A stretch of 64,000 nucleotides of DNA from Pacificimonas sp036351775 (GTDB lineage Bacteria; Pseudomonadota; Alphaproteobacteria; Sphingomonadales; Sphingomonadaceae). The stretch spans positions 59,397 through 123,396 of the forward strand of contig JAZBPX010000028.1 of NCBI GenBank assembly GCA_036351775.1. Reading direction: 5' to 3'. The position numbers and the translations under genes are program-made. The first letter of the stretch is position 1; every line of letters starts with the position of its first letter. The notes under the pieces are model-generated. The model was not told the DNA's origin. It was given only the letters and a program-made list of their open reading frames with translations, and did no database searches. Positions 33,655 through 43,588 of the stretch are shown here, in pieces.

Positions 33655-34140
33655 ATGACCGAACGGCCCGAAACGCTCCGATCCGACCGGCTTAGGCTTG
33701 ACGATTTCCTGCCGTACAGGCTCAGCTACACATCCAACCTGCTCTCGACGGCCATCGCGGACACATACCAGGCTATGTTCGGGCTGAAGATCCCGGAGTG
33801 GCGCCTGATGGCGCTCGTGGCCGAGGCGCCGATGACGCAGCTGCAGGTCGGCGCGCGGTCGGGGATGGACAAGGTGACGGTCAGCCGTGCGGCGGCGGCA
33901 CTGGTCGGGCGCGGGCTGCTGGCGCGGGCGCGGAACGACGAGGATCGCCGCTCTCACCACCTGAAGCTGACCCCGGACGGAGAGGCGCTGTATGCGCGGA
34001 TCGTACCGAAGGCGCTGGACCTTGAGAAGCGCGTGCTGGCCGGGTTCGATGCCGCGGAGCAGGCGCAGCTCGATGACCTGCTGGCGCGGCTCGCAGAATC
34101 GGCGGCGCGCGTGATGCTGAGAGTGGAGAGCGAGACATGA
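33655..34140 (+). CDS. MarR-family regulator, probably of tyrosine catabolism
   Basis: A 161-residue winged-helix protein. LRLDDFLPYRLSYTSNLLST begins the dimer helices. The DNA-binding part reads MTQLQVGARSGMDKVTVSRAAAALVGRGLLARARNDEDRRSHHLKLT, with the family's DxRxxxLxLT wing pattern near residues 99-110 (here split to keep it short: DEDRRSHHLKLT). It is divergent from hppD with the palindrome at 33586-33605 between them, so it most likely represses hppD-hmgA. It overlaps the SDR gene by ATGA. Confidence 0.88.
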   Translation: MTERPETLRSDRLRLDDFLPYRLSYTSNLLSTAIADTYQAMFGLKIPEWRLMALVAEAPMTQLQVGARSGMDKVTVSRAAAALVGRGLLARARNDEDRRSHHLKLTPDGEALYARIVPKALDLEKRVLAGFDAAEQAQLDDLLARLAESAARVMLRVESET

Positions 34141-34919
34141 GCTACCAGACGTTGAACCGGTCGATTGCCGGGCGAAAGGCGCTGATTACCGGCGCGGCAA
34201 GCGGAATGGGCCGGGCGACCGCTCATCTGTTTGCGGAGCAGGGCGCGCATGTGGCGGTGACCGACCTGTCGGCGGAAAAGAGTGCTGCCGTGGCGGAGGA
34301 GATCAACGCGGCGGGGTATAGCGGCTCGGCAAAGGGCTGGGCGCTGGATGTGTCCAGCGCAACGGCCATTCGCGATACGGTCGCCGAGATCGGCGAGGCG
34401 CTCGGCGGGCTCGACATTCTCATCAACAATGCGGGGTTCGCAATTCCTACGGATATTGCGGAGGACAGCTATGAGAATAGCTGGGAGCCGTCACTGGCGG
34501 TCATGCTGACCGCGCATCAGCGGGCGATCCGCGCGGCATTGCCGTTCCTTCGCCAGAGCGACGCGGCGCGGATCGTGAATGTGTCCTCCACGGAGGGGCT
34601 TGGCGCGACGCCCGGCAACAGTCCCTATAGCGCCGCGAAGCACGGCGTGATCGGTTTGACACGCGGGCTGGCCGTCGATCTGGGCCGGGAAGGGATCACG
34701 GTGAACTGCATCTGCCCCGGCCCCATCGACACGCCGCTGGTCGCGGGGATTCCGGAGGAGCATAAAACAATCTTTGCCAAACGGCGCACCGCGCTGCGCC
34801 GCTACGGGCTGCCGGAGGAGGTCGCGAACATGACGCTGTCCTGCGTGCTGCCGGCGGCGAGTTACCTGACGGGCGCGGTCATTCCGGTGGACGGCGGGCT
34901 GACCATTCGGAACGCCTGA
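34137..34919 (+). CDS. Short-chain dehydrogenase/reductase (SDR)
   Basis: A classical SDR of 260 residues. It has the cofactor loop TGAASGMGRA, the NNAG motif, active serine in VNVSSTEG, catalytic YSAAK, and PGPIDTPL after it. The acidic residue after the second strand (AVTDLSAEK) favours NAD over NADP. The substrate is not evident; 3-hydroxybutyrate or another hydroxyacyl compound is possible. It is translationally coupled to the MarR gene, so it may belong to the same regulon. Confidence 0.9.
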   Translation: MSYQTLNRSIAGRKALITGAASGMGRATAHLFAEQGAHVAVTDLSAEKSAAVAEEINAAGYSGSAKGWALDVSSATAIRDTVAEIGEALGGLDILINNAGFAIPTDIAEDSYENSWEPSLAVMLTAHQRAIRAALPFLRQSDAARIVNVSSTEGLGATPGNSPYSAAKHGVIGLTRGLAVDLGREGITVNCICPGPIDTPLVAGIPEEHKTIFAKRRTALRRYGLPEEVANMTLSCVLPAASYLTGAVIPVDGGLTIRNA

Positions 34920-35005
34920 GCGGCCGCGAAGCGATGCCGCAGAGGGTCGAAAAGCGCGGCTGCGCATCCTAGATCACGCGAAACGACAGGAGTTCGCCCC
35001 CCGTT

Positions 35006-35503
35006 ATGCCGCGACATAAAGAAACGCGCCACATGCCCTATACGCCGACCCAGCTTTACGATCTGGTGGCGGATGTGGGCAGCTATGAAGAGTTTCTACC
35101 CTGGGTCGTGGCGACGCGCGTTCGATCGCAGACGGAGGAAGAGCTTGTTGCGGACCTGATGGTCGGCTTTCGCATGGTACGCGAGCGCTTCACCAGCCGC
35201 GTGAAGCTGGATCGGCCAGACCGCATCCAGGTCGAGTATCTCGACGGACCGCTCCGCTATCTACGCAATGACTGGAGCTTCGAACCGGCGGAAGGCGGCG
35301 GGACCACGGTGTGCTTTTTCGTCGATTTCGAGTTCAAGCAGAAGCTGTTCGAACGGTTGGCGGGCGCATTTTTTCACGAGGCGTTCCGGCGCATGGTCGC
35401 GGCCTTTGAAAAGCGCGCGGCGGAGATTTACGGACCACCTGTCGAAAGCCCTCAGCCTTCCGGGTCCGGGAGCAGCAATTCGAGCGCGCAGGTTACAGCC
35501 TGA
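35006..35503 (+). CDS. COQ10/RatA-family START-domain protein
   Basis: A 165-residue SRPBCC protein. It opens with the family motif HKETRHMPYTPTQLYDLVAD and YEEFLPW, and later has FFVDFEFKQKLFERLAGAFF. Alphaproteobacterial members are the counterpart of mitochondrial COQ10, a ubiquinone-binding chaperone for respiration. The name RatA comes from a distant E. coli relative and does not imply a toxin. The last 52 bases overlap the convergent cinA-like gene. The polyprenyl synthase at 6635 serves the same cofactor. Confidence 0.9.
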   Translation: MPRHKETRHMPYTPTQLYDLVADVGSYEEFLPWVVATRVRSQTEEELVADLMVGFRMVRERFTSRVKLDRPDRIQVEYLDGPLRYLRNDWSFEPAEGGGTTVCFFVDFEFKQKLFERLAGAFFHEAFRRMVAAFEKRAAEIYGPPVESPQPSGSGSSNSSAQVTA

Positions 35504-35964
35504 AGTCGGATTGCCGAGCGGCCATCATCATTGAACTGGCGGCTGTCGGCGACAATCTCTTCTGGGTTCGCGCCCTTGGTGGCGCAGGCAAACACGACGG
35601 TCCCGACCGGCTTTTTCTCCGTTCCCCCGCCGGGTCCGGCAATTCCGGTAATGGCGACGGCGACATCCGCATCGCTTCGTTCAAGGGCGCCAAGGGCCAT
35701 GGCCCAGGCGGTTGCGACCGACACCGCGCCGAACGTCTCCAGCACATCTGAATGCACGCCGAGCGCGTCCATCTTTGCCGCGTTCGAATAGGTGACGAAG
35801 CCGCGGTCGACCACCGCGCTGGACCCCGGCACTTCCGTCAGCGCCCCTGCCGCAAGACCGCCGGTGCAGCTTTCAGCGAGCGCCACCCGGCGGCCAAGTG
35901 CGCGGTTCTCCTGGATCACACGCTCGGCGAGCGCGCCGATCTCGTCGGGAAAAAGGCCTGTCAT
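35452..35964 (-). CDS. CinA-family nicotinamide-nucleotide amidohydrolase
   Basis: A 170-residue stand-alone CinA C-terminal domain (PncC type), which deamidates nicotinamide mononucleotide. The signature is complete: ALAESCTGGLAAGALTEVPG, VTYSNAAKMDALGV and AITGIAGPGGGTEKKPVGTV. The competence-related N-terminal domain is absent, as in many alphaproteobacteria. The start at 35964 is preferred over one at 36015, which would overlap ispDF. It lies 16 bases after ispDF on the same strand. Confidence 0.92.
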   Translation of the reverse strand: MTGLFPDEIGALAERVIQENRALGRRVALAESCTGGLAAGALTEVPGSSAVVDRGFVTYSNAAKMDALGVHSDVLETFGAVSVATAWAMALGALERSDADVAVAITGIAGPGGGTEKKPVGTVVFACATKGANPEEIVADSRQFNDDGRSAIRLQAVTCALELLLPDPEG

Positions 35965-35980
35965 GCGCGTACGCTCCGGA

Positions 35981-37111
35981 TCAGATGCGGATGGTGGCGG
36001 CGGCCTGCGCCGCAATGCCTTCGCCGCGGCCGGTAAAGCCGAGCCGCTCGGTCGTCGTTGCCTTTACGCTAATCCGGCCCTCCGGTACCCGCAAGATCGA
36101 CGCGATGGTCTGACGCATCGCGGCGCGGTGGGGCCCAACCTTAGGCCGCTCGCAGATCAGCGTAACGTCTATATGCTCAACCGCGCCGCCGGCCGCCGCC
36201 ACGAGGTCGCGCGCATGGGCGAGGAAACGGTCGGAGCTGGCGCCCACCCACTGGGGGTCTGACGGGGGAAAGTGATCGCCGATATCGCCCTGCGCAGCCG
36301 CGCCGAGCAGGGCGTCGGTGATGGCATGAAGGCCGACATCGGCATCGCTGTGGCCGCTGAGCCCCGCATCATGCGGAACCCTGACCCCGCAAAGTGTGAC
36401 ATGCTCGCCAGGTTCGAAGCGGTGCACGTCAAAGCCTGTGCCTGTCCGAAACCCGCGTCCGCTCAGCAGGCGTTCGGCGCGGTCGAAGTCTTCGGGGTAG
36501 GTGACCTTGAACAGGTCCTCGTCGCCCGGAACGAGCGCGACCGAAAGGCCAGCGGCGCGGGCAATCTCCGCATCGTCGGTGGCTCCGGGCGCGGCGGCGC
36601 GGTGCGCCGAAAGCAGCGGTGCGAAGCGGAATGCCTGCGGTGTCTGAACACGGTTCAGTCCCGTCCGCGTGATTTCTCCTTCGATCCGGTCTGTTCCCTT
36701 TCGCAGCGAGTCGACCACCGGAAGCGCGGGCCCTGCGCCGTCGCTCGTTTCGAGGGCGGCAAGGAGGCGCTCGGTCACTGCGGCGGTAACAAAGGGGCGG
36801 GCCGCATCATGGATCAGCACCCGCTCCGTTTCCTGCTCAAGTGCTTCTAAGCCGTTCAGGACCGAACCCTGACGTTCTTCCGCGCCGATGACCGGCTCAC
36901 CGATCGCGAGGCCCTGGACGGCAGCGTCATGACGCGTGCGGTGCTCTGGGCGGATGACAACGCGGACTTCGTCGATCGCAGGGTCGGCAACCAGACGCTC
37001 TACCGACCAGCGGAGAAGGGGCTTGCCGCCAAGCATTCTGTACTGCTTCGGCCCGCCATCGCCGGCACGCGCGCCGACACCGGCCGCAACGATCAAACAT
37101 GCTGTTGTCAT
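35981..37111 (-). CDS. ispDF: Bifunctional IspD/IspF enzyme of the MEP isoprenoid pathway
   Basis: A fusion of two MEP-pathway enzymes typical of alphaproteobacteria. The N-terminal ~220 residues are the cytidylyltransferase IspD (VAAGVGARAGDGGPKQYRML and VLIHDAARPFV). The C-terminal ~155 residues are the cyclodiphosphate synthase IspF (GTGFDVHRFEPG, GLSGHSDADVGLHAITDAL, GDIGDHFPPSD). The intervening enzyme IspE is not in the window. It is divergent from dusB, the usual neighbour in this class. Confidence 0.97.
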   Translation of the reverse strand: MTTACLIVAAGVGARAGDGGPKQYRMLGGKPLLRWSVERLVADPAIDEVRVVIRPEHRTRHDAAVQGLAIGEPVIGAEERQGSVLNGLEALEQETERVLIHDAARPFVTAAVTERLLAALETSDGAGPALPVVDSLRKGTDRIEGEITRTGLNRVQTPQAFRFAPLLSAHRAAAPGATDDAEIARAAGLSVALVPGDEDLFKVTYPEDFDRAERLLSGRGFRTGTGFDVHRFEPGEHVTLCGVRVPHDAGLSGHSDADVGLHAITDALLGAAAQGDIGDHFPPSDPQWVGASSDRFLAHARDLVAAAGGAVEHIDVTLICERPKVGPHRAAMRQTIASILRVPEGRISVKATTTERLGFTGRGEGIAAQAAATIRI

Positions 37112-37201
37112 AGCTCGCAGCGCCCTCTAGCGCGCGCTTCGCTTGTGGAACAGGGCTGCTGCGCTTAGCTTGGATGCCTGAAATTTCGGCAGAGCAATCG
37201 C

Positions 37202-38200
37202 ATGACCAAATTAAAGCCAATCGAGATCGGCCCGGTGACAATCAAGGAGCCGGTGATTCTTGCGCCCATGACGGGTGTGACAGACGGTCCGTTCCGCAAG
37301 CTCGTGAAGCGCTACGGCGCGGGGCTGACCGTGACTGAGATGATCGCCAGTCAAGCGGCGATCCGGGAGACGCGGCGCTCCGTCCAGCAGGCGGCATGGG
37401 ACCCGATCGAGGACCCGGTCTCGATGCAACTGGCGGGCTGCGACCCGGACGTGATGGCGGAGGCGGCCAAGCTGAACGAACAGCGCGGCGCGGCGATCAT
37501 CGACATCAACATGGGATGCCCGGTGAAGAAGATCGTCAACGGTCATGCGGGGAGCGCACTGATGCGCGATCTCGACCTTGCGGGACGGCTTGTCGAGGCG
37601 ACGGTGAAGGCGGTCGATCTGCCGGTTACACTGAAGATGCGGATGGGCTGGGACCATGGCAGCCTGAACGCACCGGAACTTGCCCGCATTGCCGAGGACG
37701 CTGGTATCAAGATGATAACCGTCCATGGGCGCACCCGCTGCCAGATGTACAAGGGCGAGGCGGACTGGGCCTTTGTCAGACAGGTCAAGGATGCCGTCTC
37801 GCTGCCAGTCGTCGTCAACGGTGATATCTGCTCCGTTAAAGATGCAGAGACCGCCTTGGCGCAGTCCGGGGCGGACGCCGTCATGGTCGGACGCGGTGCC
37901 TATGGTCGGCCGTGGCTGCTCGCCGAGATAATGAGCGCGCTATCCGGCGGCGGCGAGCGGCCCGCGCCAAGCCTTTCCGAACAGTATGACGTGATTTCAG
38001 AGCATTATGAGATGGTCCTGTCGCTCTATGGTGAGGAAACCGGGGTCAACATGTTCCGCAAGCATGTTGGCTGGTACACCAAGGGGCTGCACGGGTCGGC
38101 CGAGTTCCGGAACCGTGTGAACCAGGAACCGTCCTCGGTGGCGGTCAAGCGAATGCTTGCCGAGTTCTACGAGCCCTATCGAGAAAGGGCGGCAGCCTGA
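37202..38200 (+). CDS. dusB: tRNA-dihydrouridine synthase B
   Basis: A flavoenzyme that reduces uridines in tRNA. The 332-residue TIM-barrel has VILAPMTGVTDGPFRKL, the catalytic cysteine in NMGCPVKKIVNG, KMRMGWD, TVHGRTRCQMYKG and the flavin site NGDI..VMVGRGAYGRPW. Formerly called nifR3, it heads the ntrBC operon in many alphaproteobacteria, as here. The stop overlaps the ntrB start by TGATG. Confidence 0.95.
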   Translation: MTKLKPIEIGPVTIKEPVILAPMTGVTDGPFRKLVKRYGAGLTVTEMIASQAAIRETRRSVQQAAWDPIEDPVSMQLAGCDPDVMAEAAKLNEQRGAAIIDINMGCPVKKIVNGHAGSALMRDLDLAGRLVEATVKAVDLPVTLKMRMGWDHGSLNAPELARIAEDAGIKMITVHGRTRCQMYKGEADWAFVRQVKDAVSLPVVVNGDICSVKDAETALAQSGADAVMVGRGAYGRPWLLAEIMSALSGGGERPAPSLSEQYDVISEHYEMVLSLYGEETGVNMFRKHVGWYTKGLHGSAEFRNRVNQEPSSVAVKRMLAEFYEPYRERAAA

Positions 38201-39320
38201 TGGCAGTGCCGGGCGGAGCGAAGGCCATGAGCTTGCTGACGCCGTTGACGGCGTGGCGAAAAGGCCACCCGGCACCCGCCGACGTCTTGAACGCGATCCC
38301 GGTACCCGTCCTCCTCGTGAACCGTGACGGTGCGCCGGTTGCGAGCAATCCCGCCGCCGAAATGATGTTCGGCCGGTCCGAACGCGCCATGGCCGAGCGC
38401 GGTTTCGACGGGATCCTGCCGCCCGACAGCCCTGTCCGCGCGCTGATCGATGAAGCGGCCCGTGAAGGCGGCGAACTGGGTGCCTATGACGTCGAGATCG
38501 CCTTCATCGACGGCACGGTACGGCAGGCCGATATTATGGTCGCTCCGATCGCTGAAAGCGACGGCCATCTGACCGTCGTTTTCCAGCGGCGGAGCGTTGC
38601 GGGTCTCGTCGAACGGCAGGCCGACAATCGCGGGGCGGCGCGTTCGGCAACGGCCCTTGCCGCGATGCTGGCCCATGAGATCAAGAACCCGCTGTCCGGT
38701 ATCCGCGGCGCGGCGCAACTCCTCGGCGGCGAGACAGATGAGGAGGGGCGCAGCGAACTTTCCACGCTGATCATCGATGAGGTCGAACGCATCCGCACAC
38801 TGATCGACCGGATGGAGCGCTTCACCGATCCGCGGCCCGCGTCGCTTCAGCCGGTGAATATCCACGCGATCCTGTCCCATGTCCGGCGGCTGGCGGAGGC
38901 CGAGGGCATCCAGATTACAGAGCGCTACGATCCGTCGCTGCCCGAAGTGCCGGCAGACCGGGATGCGCTGGTCCAGCTGTTCATCAACCTCATTCGCAAT
39001 GCGCGTGAAGCGACAGGGGCTCTGGGAAAGATTCGCATTACGACCGCCTATCGCCATGGCCTGCGCATGGCTTCGGCAAGCGGCCGCGGCCGGGTCGCCG
39101 TTCCGATCGAGGTGTGCGTCATCGATGATGGACCGGGCGCACCGCCGGAAATCGCCGACCATTTGTTCGATGCGTTTGTCAGCTCGAAACGCGGGGTTGG
39201 CGGACTCGGCCTCGCGCTTGTTGCGAAGGTTGCCGCCGATCACCAGGGCCATATCGAATATGCCCGCGATGAGCGTGAAGGCGAAACGATCTTTCGCCTG
39301 CTCCTGCCGAAGGCGGGGTG

Positions 39321-39321
<1 letters not shown>
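38200..39321 (+). CDS. ntrB: Nitrogen-regulation sensor histidine kinase NtrB
   Basis: A cytoplasmic kinase that phosphorylates NtrC under nitrogen limitation and responds to PII. The 373-residue protein has an N-terminal PAS domain (ADVLNAIPVPVLLVNRDGAP), the H-box LAHEIKNPLSGIRGAAQLL, an N-box near LFINLIRNAREAT and G-boxes CVIDDGPGAPPEI and SKRGVGGLGLAL. There are no membrane helices. The first ATG overlaps the dusB stop; a second in-frame ATG at 38227 is possible. Confidence 0.95.
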
Positions 39322-40760
<1,439 letters not shown>

Positions 40761-40817
40761 GCTTGCAGGCTAGCGTCAGCGTTGCGCTGCGGCGCGGGCT
40801 GGGCCATCAGGGCGCGC

Positions 40818-41888
40818 ATGTCCTGGAATACTTTCGGCCGCGTTTTCCGTTTCACCACCTGGGGCGAGTCCCACGGCCCGGCGCTGGGCGTCGTGATCGA
40901 CGGCTGCCCGCCGGGCCTTGCCCTGTCCGAAACCGATATCCAGCCGTTCATGGATGCGCGGAAGCCGGGCCAGAACCGCTTCACGACGCAGCGGCGAGAG
41001 GCGGATGAGGTCCGCATCCTGTCTGGCGTTTTCGAGGGCAGGACCACCGGCACGCCGATCAGCCTGATGATCGAGAACACCGACCAGCGGTCGAAGGACT
41101 ATTCCGACATCGCGGCGAAGTACCGACCCGGCCATGCTGACTATGTATACGATACGAAGTACGGCTTCCGCGACTATCGCGGCGGCGGACGTTCGTCGGC
41201 GCGGGAAACCGCAGCGCGGGTGGCAGCGGGCGCCGTGGCGCGGAAGGTGATCGCTTCGGTCGGTATCCTTGGTCATGTGGTGGAGATGGGCGGCGACCGC
41301 GCCGAGCGGTTTTCCGCGCCGGACCTGAATAAAAGCGATCTGTGGTGCGCCGACCCTGATGCCGAGGTGCGGTGGAAAGCCCGTCTTGATGAGGCGCGGA
41401 AGACGGGATCATCGGTGGGCGCTATCGTCGAGGTGCTCGCGGACGGTGTGCCTGCCGGATGGGGCAGTCCGATTTATGCGAAGCTCGACAGCGAGCTTGG
41501 CGCGGCGATGATGTCGATCAACGCGGTGAAGGGCATGGAGATCGGCGATGGTTTCAACGCCGCGCGCCTGACCGGGGAGGAGAACGCCGATGCCATGCGG
41601 CCCGGCGAGAATGAGGGCGACCCGCCAATCTTCGAAAGCAACCATGCCGGGGGAACAGCGGGGGGCATTTCAACAGGGCAGCAGGTCGTTTGCCGCCTCG
41701 CGCTGAAGCCAACGAGTTCGATCCTGACGCCGGTGGATACGATCACGCGGGACGGCGAAGCGGCAGAAATCCAGACCAAGGGGCGTCATGATCCCTGTGT
41801 GGGGATCCGCGCGGTTCCTGTCGCCGAAGCCATGATGGCGCTGGTACTTGCCGATGCGTTCCTGATGCACCGGGCCCAGATTGGCTAA
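40818..41888 (+). CDS. aroC: Chorismate synthase
   Basis: Last step of the shikimate pathway: EPSP to chorismate, using reduced FMN. 356 residues. Signatures are MSWNTFGRVFRFTTWGESHG (start), then GHADYVYDTKYG, GRSSARETAARVAAGAVA and RHDPCVGIRAVPVAEAM. The ATG at 40818 gives the canonical N-terminus; an earlier one at 40782 adds 12 unrelated residues. It supplies the chorismate used by the mutase at 6225-6527. Confidence 0.97.
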   Translation: MSWNTFGRVFRFTTWGESHGPALGVVIDGCPPGLALSETDIQPFMDARKPGQNRFTTQRREADEVRILSGVFEGRTTGTPISLMIENTDQRSKDYSDIAAKYRPGHADYVYDTKYGFRDYRGGGRSSARETAARVAAGAVARKVIASVGILGHVVEMGGDRAERFSAPDLNKSDLWCADPDAEVRWKARLDEARKTGSSVGAIVEVLADGVPAGWGSPIYAKLDSELGAAMMSINAVKGMEIGDGFNAARLTGEENADAMRPGENEGDPPIFESNHAGGTAGGISTGQQVVCRLALKPTSSILTPVDTITRDGEAAEIQTKGRHDPCVGIRAVPVAEAMMALVLADAFLMHRAQIG

Positions 41889-41892
41889 TCGG

Positions 41893-42957
41893 TCAGGCGG
41901 CCTTTCGGTGCGCCATGGCACCGGCACGCACCTTTAGTTCCTGATGGATGGTCTCGGCGCGTTTGAGTAGCGCTGCGCTGACCCTTGTGCGATCCGCCGG
42001 GCGGCTCGTGGCGTTTCGCATACCGTCAGCCTGCGCCAGATAGTCAGACGTGGGCGGGATATCGGCCGCAGCGGCGAGGGCCGCGAGGGCCGAGACTGGT
42101 TCTGCGCAGAGTGCCTCGTAGTCGGCGAGGAACACATCACCGTCGGCGAGGACATGCTCGTAGGCAGCGCACCAGTAAGTCAGCCAGAATTCGGTATCTG
42201 CGACCTCTGGCTTCCTGATCCCCTCGAAACCGAGCGGCAGGAAGTTGGCGCCGAAGTCGTGGTGGCCCAGCCAGCGCATATAGTCCTCGGCGAAGCGATC
42301 CTTGCCGTGAAGCGCGAGAAACTGGTCGTGCTGTTTCTGCAGGCTGCCGACATGACCAAAGGGGTCGCGAAACGGCACGATGATGCGCGCGCCCGGAAAG
42401 ACAGAGCGAACTGCCGGTAGCCGCGAGACGTTGGCATTGTTCTTGCTCAGGTACCGACGCTCGCCGCTCTCGGCGTGAAGCAGCTTGGCGATGGTGGCGC
42501 GCAGAACATCCGCGCTGTCCTCGTCCACGTCTTCGGCTGACAGGGCGCGGAGGTGGTCATCCGCGCGGATCTTGTCGCCGAGCAGGTTGAGCCACAGCAC
42601 TTCCTCGAACGCTTCCGGGCTGTCGAAGCCGAACGCCATGCCGTCGCCATGCTTTCGCTCTGTCTCGACCGCCGCCTTGCGCGCGCCGCCTGTCGCCTTG
42701 CTCCAGAAAAGCGGAGCCATTGGGAACGGCATATGGCGATAGGTGTAGCTGGCGAAAGCCCCGGTCCCGTAAAGAAGGTTCAGGACCAGTGTTGTTCCGG
42801 CCCTGGGAAGGGCGGTGACGAAGACCGGGCGATCGACCGCGTTAAGGGGGAGATCCTTGGCAAACAAATCTGTCTCGATCGCGTTCAGGGAACGCTGCAC
42901 GATGGGGTGTGCGAAGGCGATGCGATGGATCGCCCGGTCCAGATAACTGTAAGTCAC
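41893..42957 (-). CDS. PAPS-dependent sulfotransferase-like protein
   Basis: A 354-residue cytoplasmic protein of the sulfotransferase family. The 5'-phosphosulfate loop is PVFVTALPRAGTTLVLNLLY and the 3'-phosphate motif ARIIVPFRDPFGHVGSLQKQ; together they bind PAPS. The acceptor is unknown: a polysaccharide, lipid or small molecule. Its ATG overlaps the upstream small membrane-protein gene by 4 bases, and a second, unrelated sulfotransferase-type gene lies further upstream on the same strand. Confidence 0.85.
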   Translation of the reverse strand: MTYSYLDRAIHRIAFAHPIVQRSLNAIETDLFAKDLPLNAVDRPVFVTALPRAGTTLVLNLLYGTGAFASYTYRHMPFPMAPLFWSKATGGARKAAVETERKHGDGMAFGFDSPEAFEEVLWLNLLGDKIRADDHLRALSAEDVDEDSADVLRATIAKLLHAESGERRYLSKNNANVSRLPAVRSVFPGARIIVPFRDPFGHVGSLQKQHDQFLALHGKDRFAEDYMRWLGHHDFGANFLPLGFEGIRKPEVADTEFWLTYWCAAYEHVLADGDVFLADYEALCAEPVSALAALAAAADIPPTSDYLAQADGMRNATSRPADRTRVSAALLKRAETIHQELKVRAGAMAHRKAA

Positions 42958-43343
42958 GGGTTCGCCCGCAGTCTTCGCCTGGTGTATACAAACAGTGCGA
43001 TCGCAGCGGTCGACGCGAGAAGGCCAACGGCGCTCAGGCTGGCGGCCAGAACGCTTTCCGCGCTGACGCCGACGAGAAGCGCGAGGCCGTAGCCAACGCC
43101 GATGGCGACCGCGAAAACGAGGCCTGTCCGGAACAGGAAATCAGCCGTTGCCAGGGCCAGGGAGCCCGACAGGCGGCGCACTGCTGCCTCCTTCTGGTCA
43201 TCCGAAAGCGCACGCGACGTTACGGTCGATACGGCCTCTGACCCTGATCGCCCGAGCGCCTGGACGGGCCGCTCGATATGGATGCGGAGCGCGACTTCGG
43301 CAGCGAGCAAACCGGCGATCAGGACACAGATGATGGCGATCAT
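42954..43343 (-). CDS. Small integral membrane protein of unknown function
   Basis: A 129-residue protein with an N-terminal hydrophobic segment (MIAIICVLIAGLLAAEVALR) and two C-terminal helices (LVFAVAIGVGYGLALLVG and SLSAVGLLASTAAIALFVY), separated by a polar loop. No family was recognised. It overlaps the sulfotransferase by ATGA and lies 30 bases after the YVGPG-type gene, so it is part of the same operon. Confidence 0.7.
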   Translation of the reverse strand: MIAIICVLIAGLLAAEVALRIHIERPVQALGRSGSEAVSTVTSRALSDDQKEAAVRRLSGSLALATADFLFRTGLVFAVAIGVGYGLALLVGVSAESVLAASLSAVGLLASTAAIALFVYTRRRLRANP

Positions 43344-43373
43344 GGCTCCGGTGCCTTTGCAGCAGACCGAGGC

Positions 43374-43583
43374 CTAAGCCTCGCCGCCGGCCTTCCGGCG
43401 CTTCAGAGCACGCTTTACAGGGTACCAGACCAGGCCGAGGATCGCGAGAACGATCGCGCCGATAGCGCCAAGGACAGCGCCGATGGCGCCAAGGCCCATG
43501 CCCGGCCCGACATAGGCCTGCGCCGGGGCGGCGATGGTGAACAGCGCGACGAAGAAAGCGAGCGCGTTGGTGATGCGGGTCAT
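43374..43583 (-). CDS. Small exported YVGPG-motif membrane protein
   Basis: A 69-residue protein with a signal peptide (MTRITNALAFFVALFTIAA, cut after AQA). The mature N-terminus YVGPGMGLGAIGAVLGAIGA runs into a single Gly/Ala-rich membrane helix and a basic tail (WYPVKRALKRRK). Small proteins with Y[VI]GPG at this position recur beside polysaccharide or sulfur-ester modifying genes, but I know of no function. The ATG at 43583 has AAAGGATC upstream; an upstream ATG at 43607 would overlap the preceding gene. Confidence 0.75.
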   Translation of the reverse strand: MTRITNALAFFVALFTIAAPAQAYVGPGMGLGAIGAVLGAIGAIVLAILGLVWYPVKRALKRRKAGGEA

Positions 43584-43588
43584 GATGG

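Noticed and set aside
35006..35503. Toxin-antitoxin interpretation of the RatA-family gene
   Set aside because: No antitoxin partner is present, and the N-terminus and length match the COQ10-like ubiquinone-binding proteins of alphaproteobacteria.
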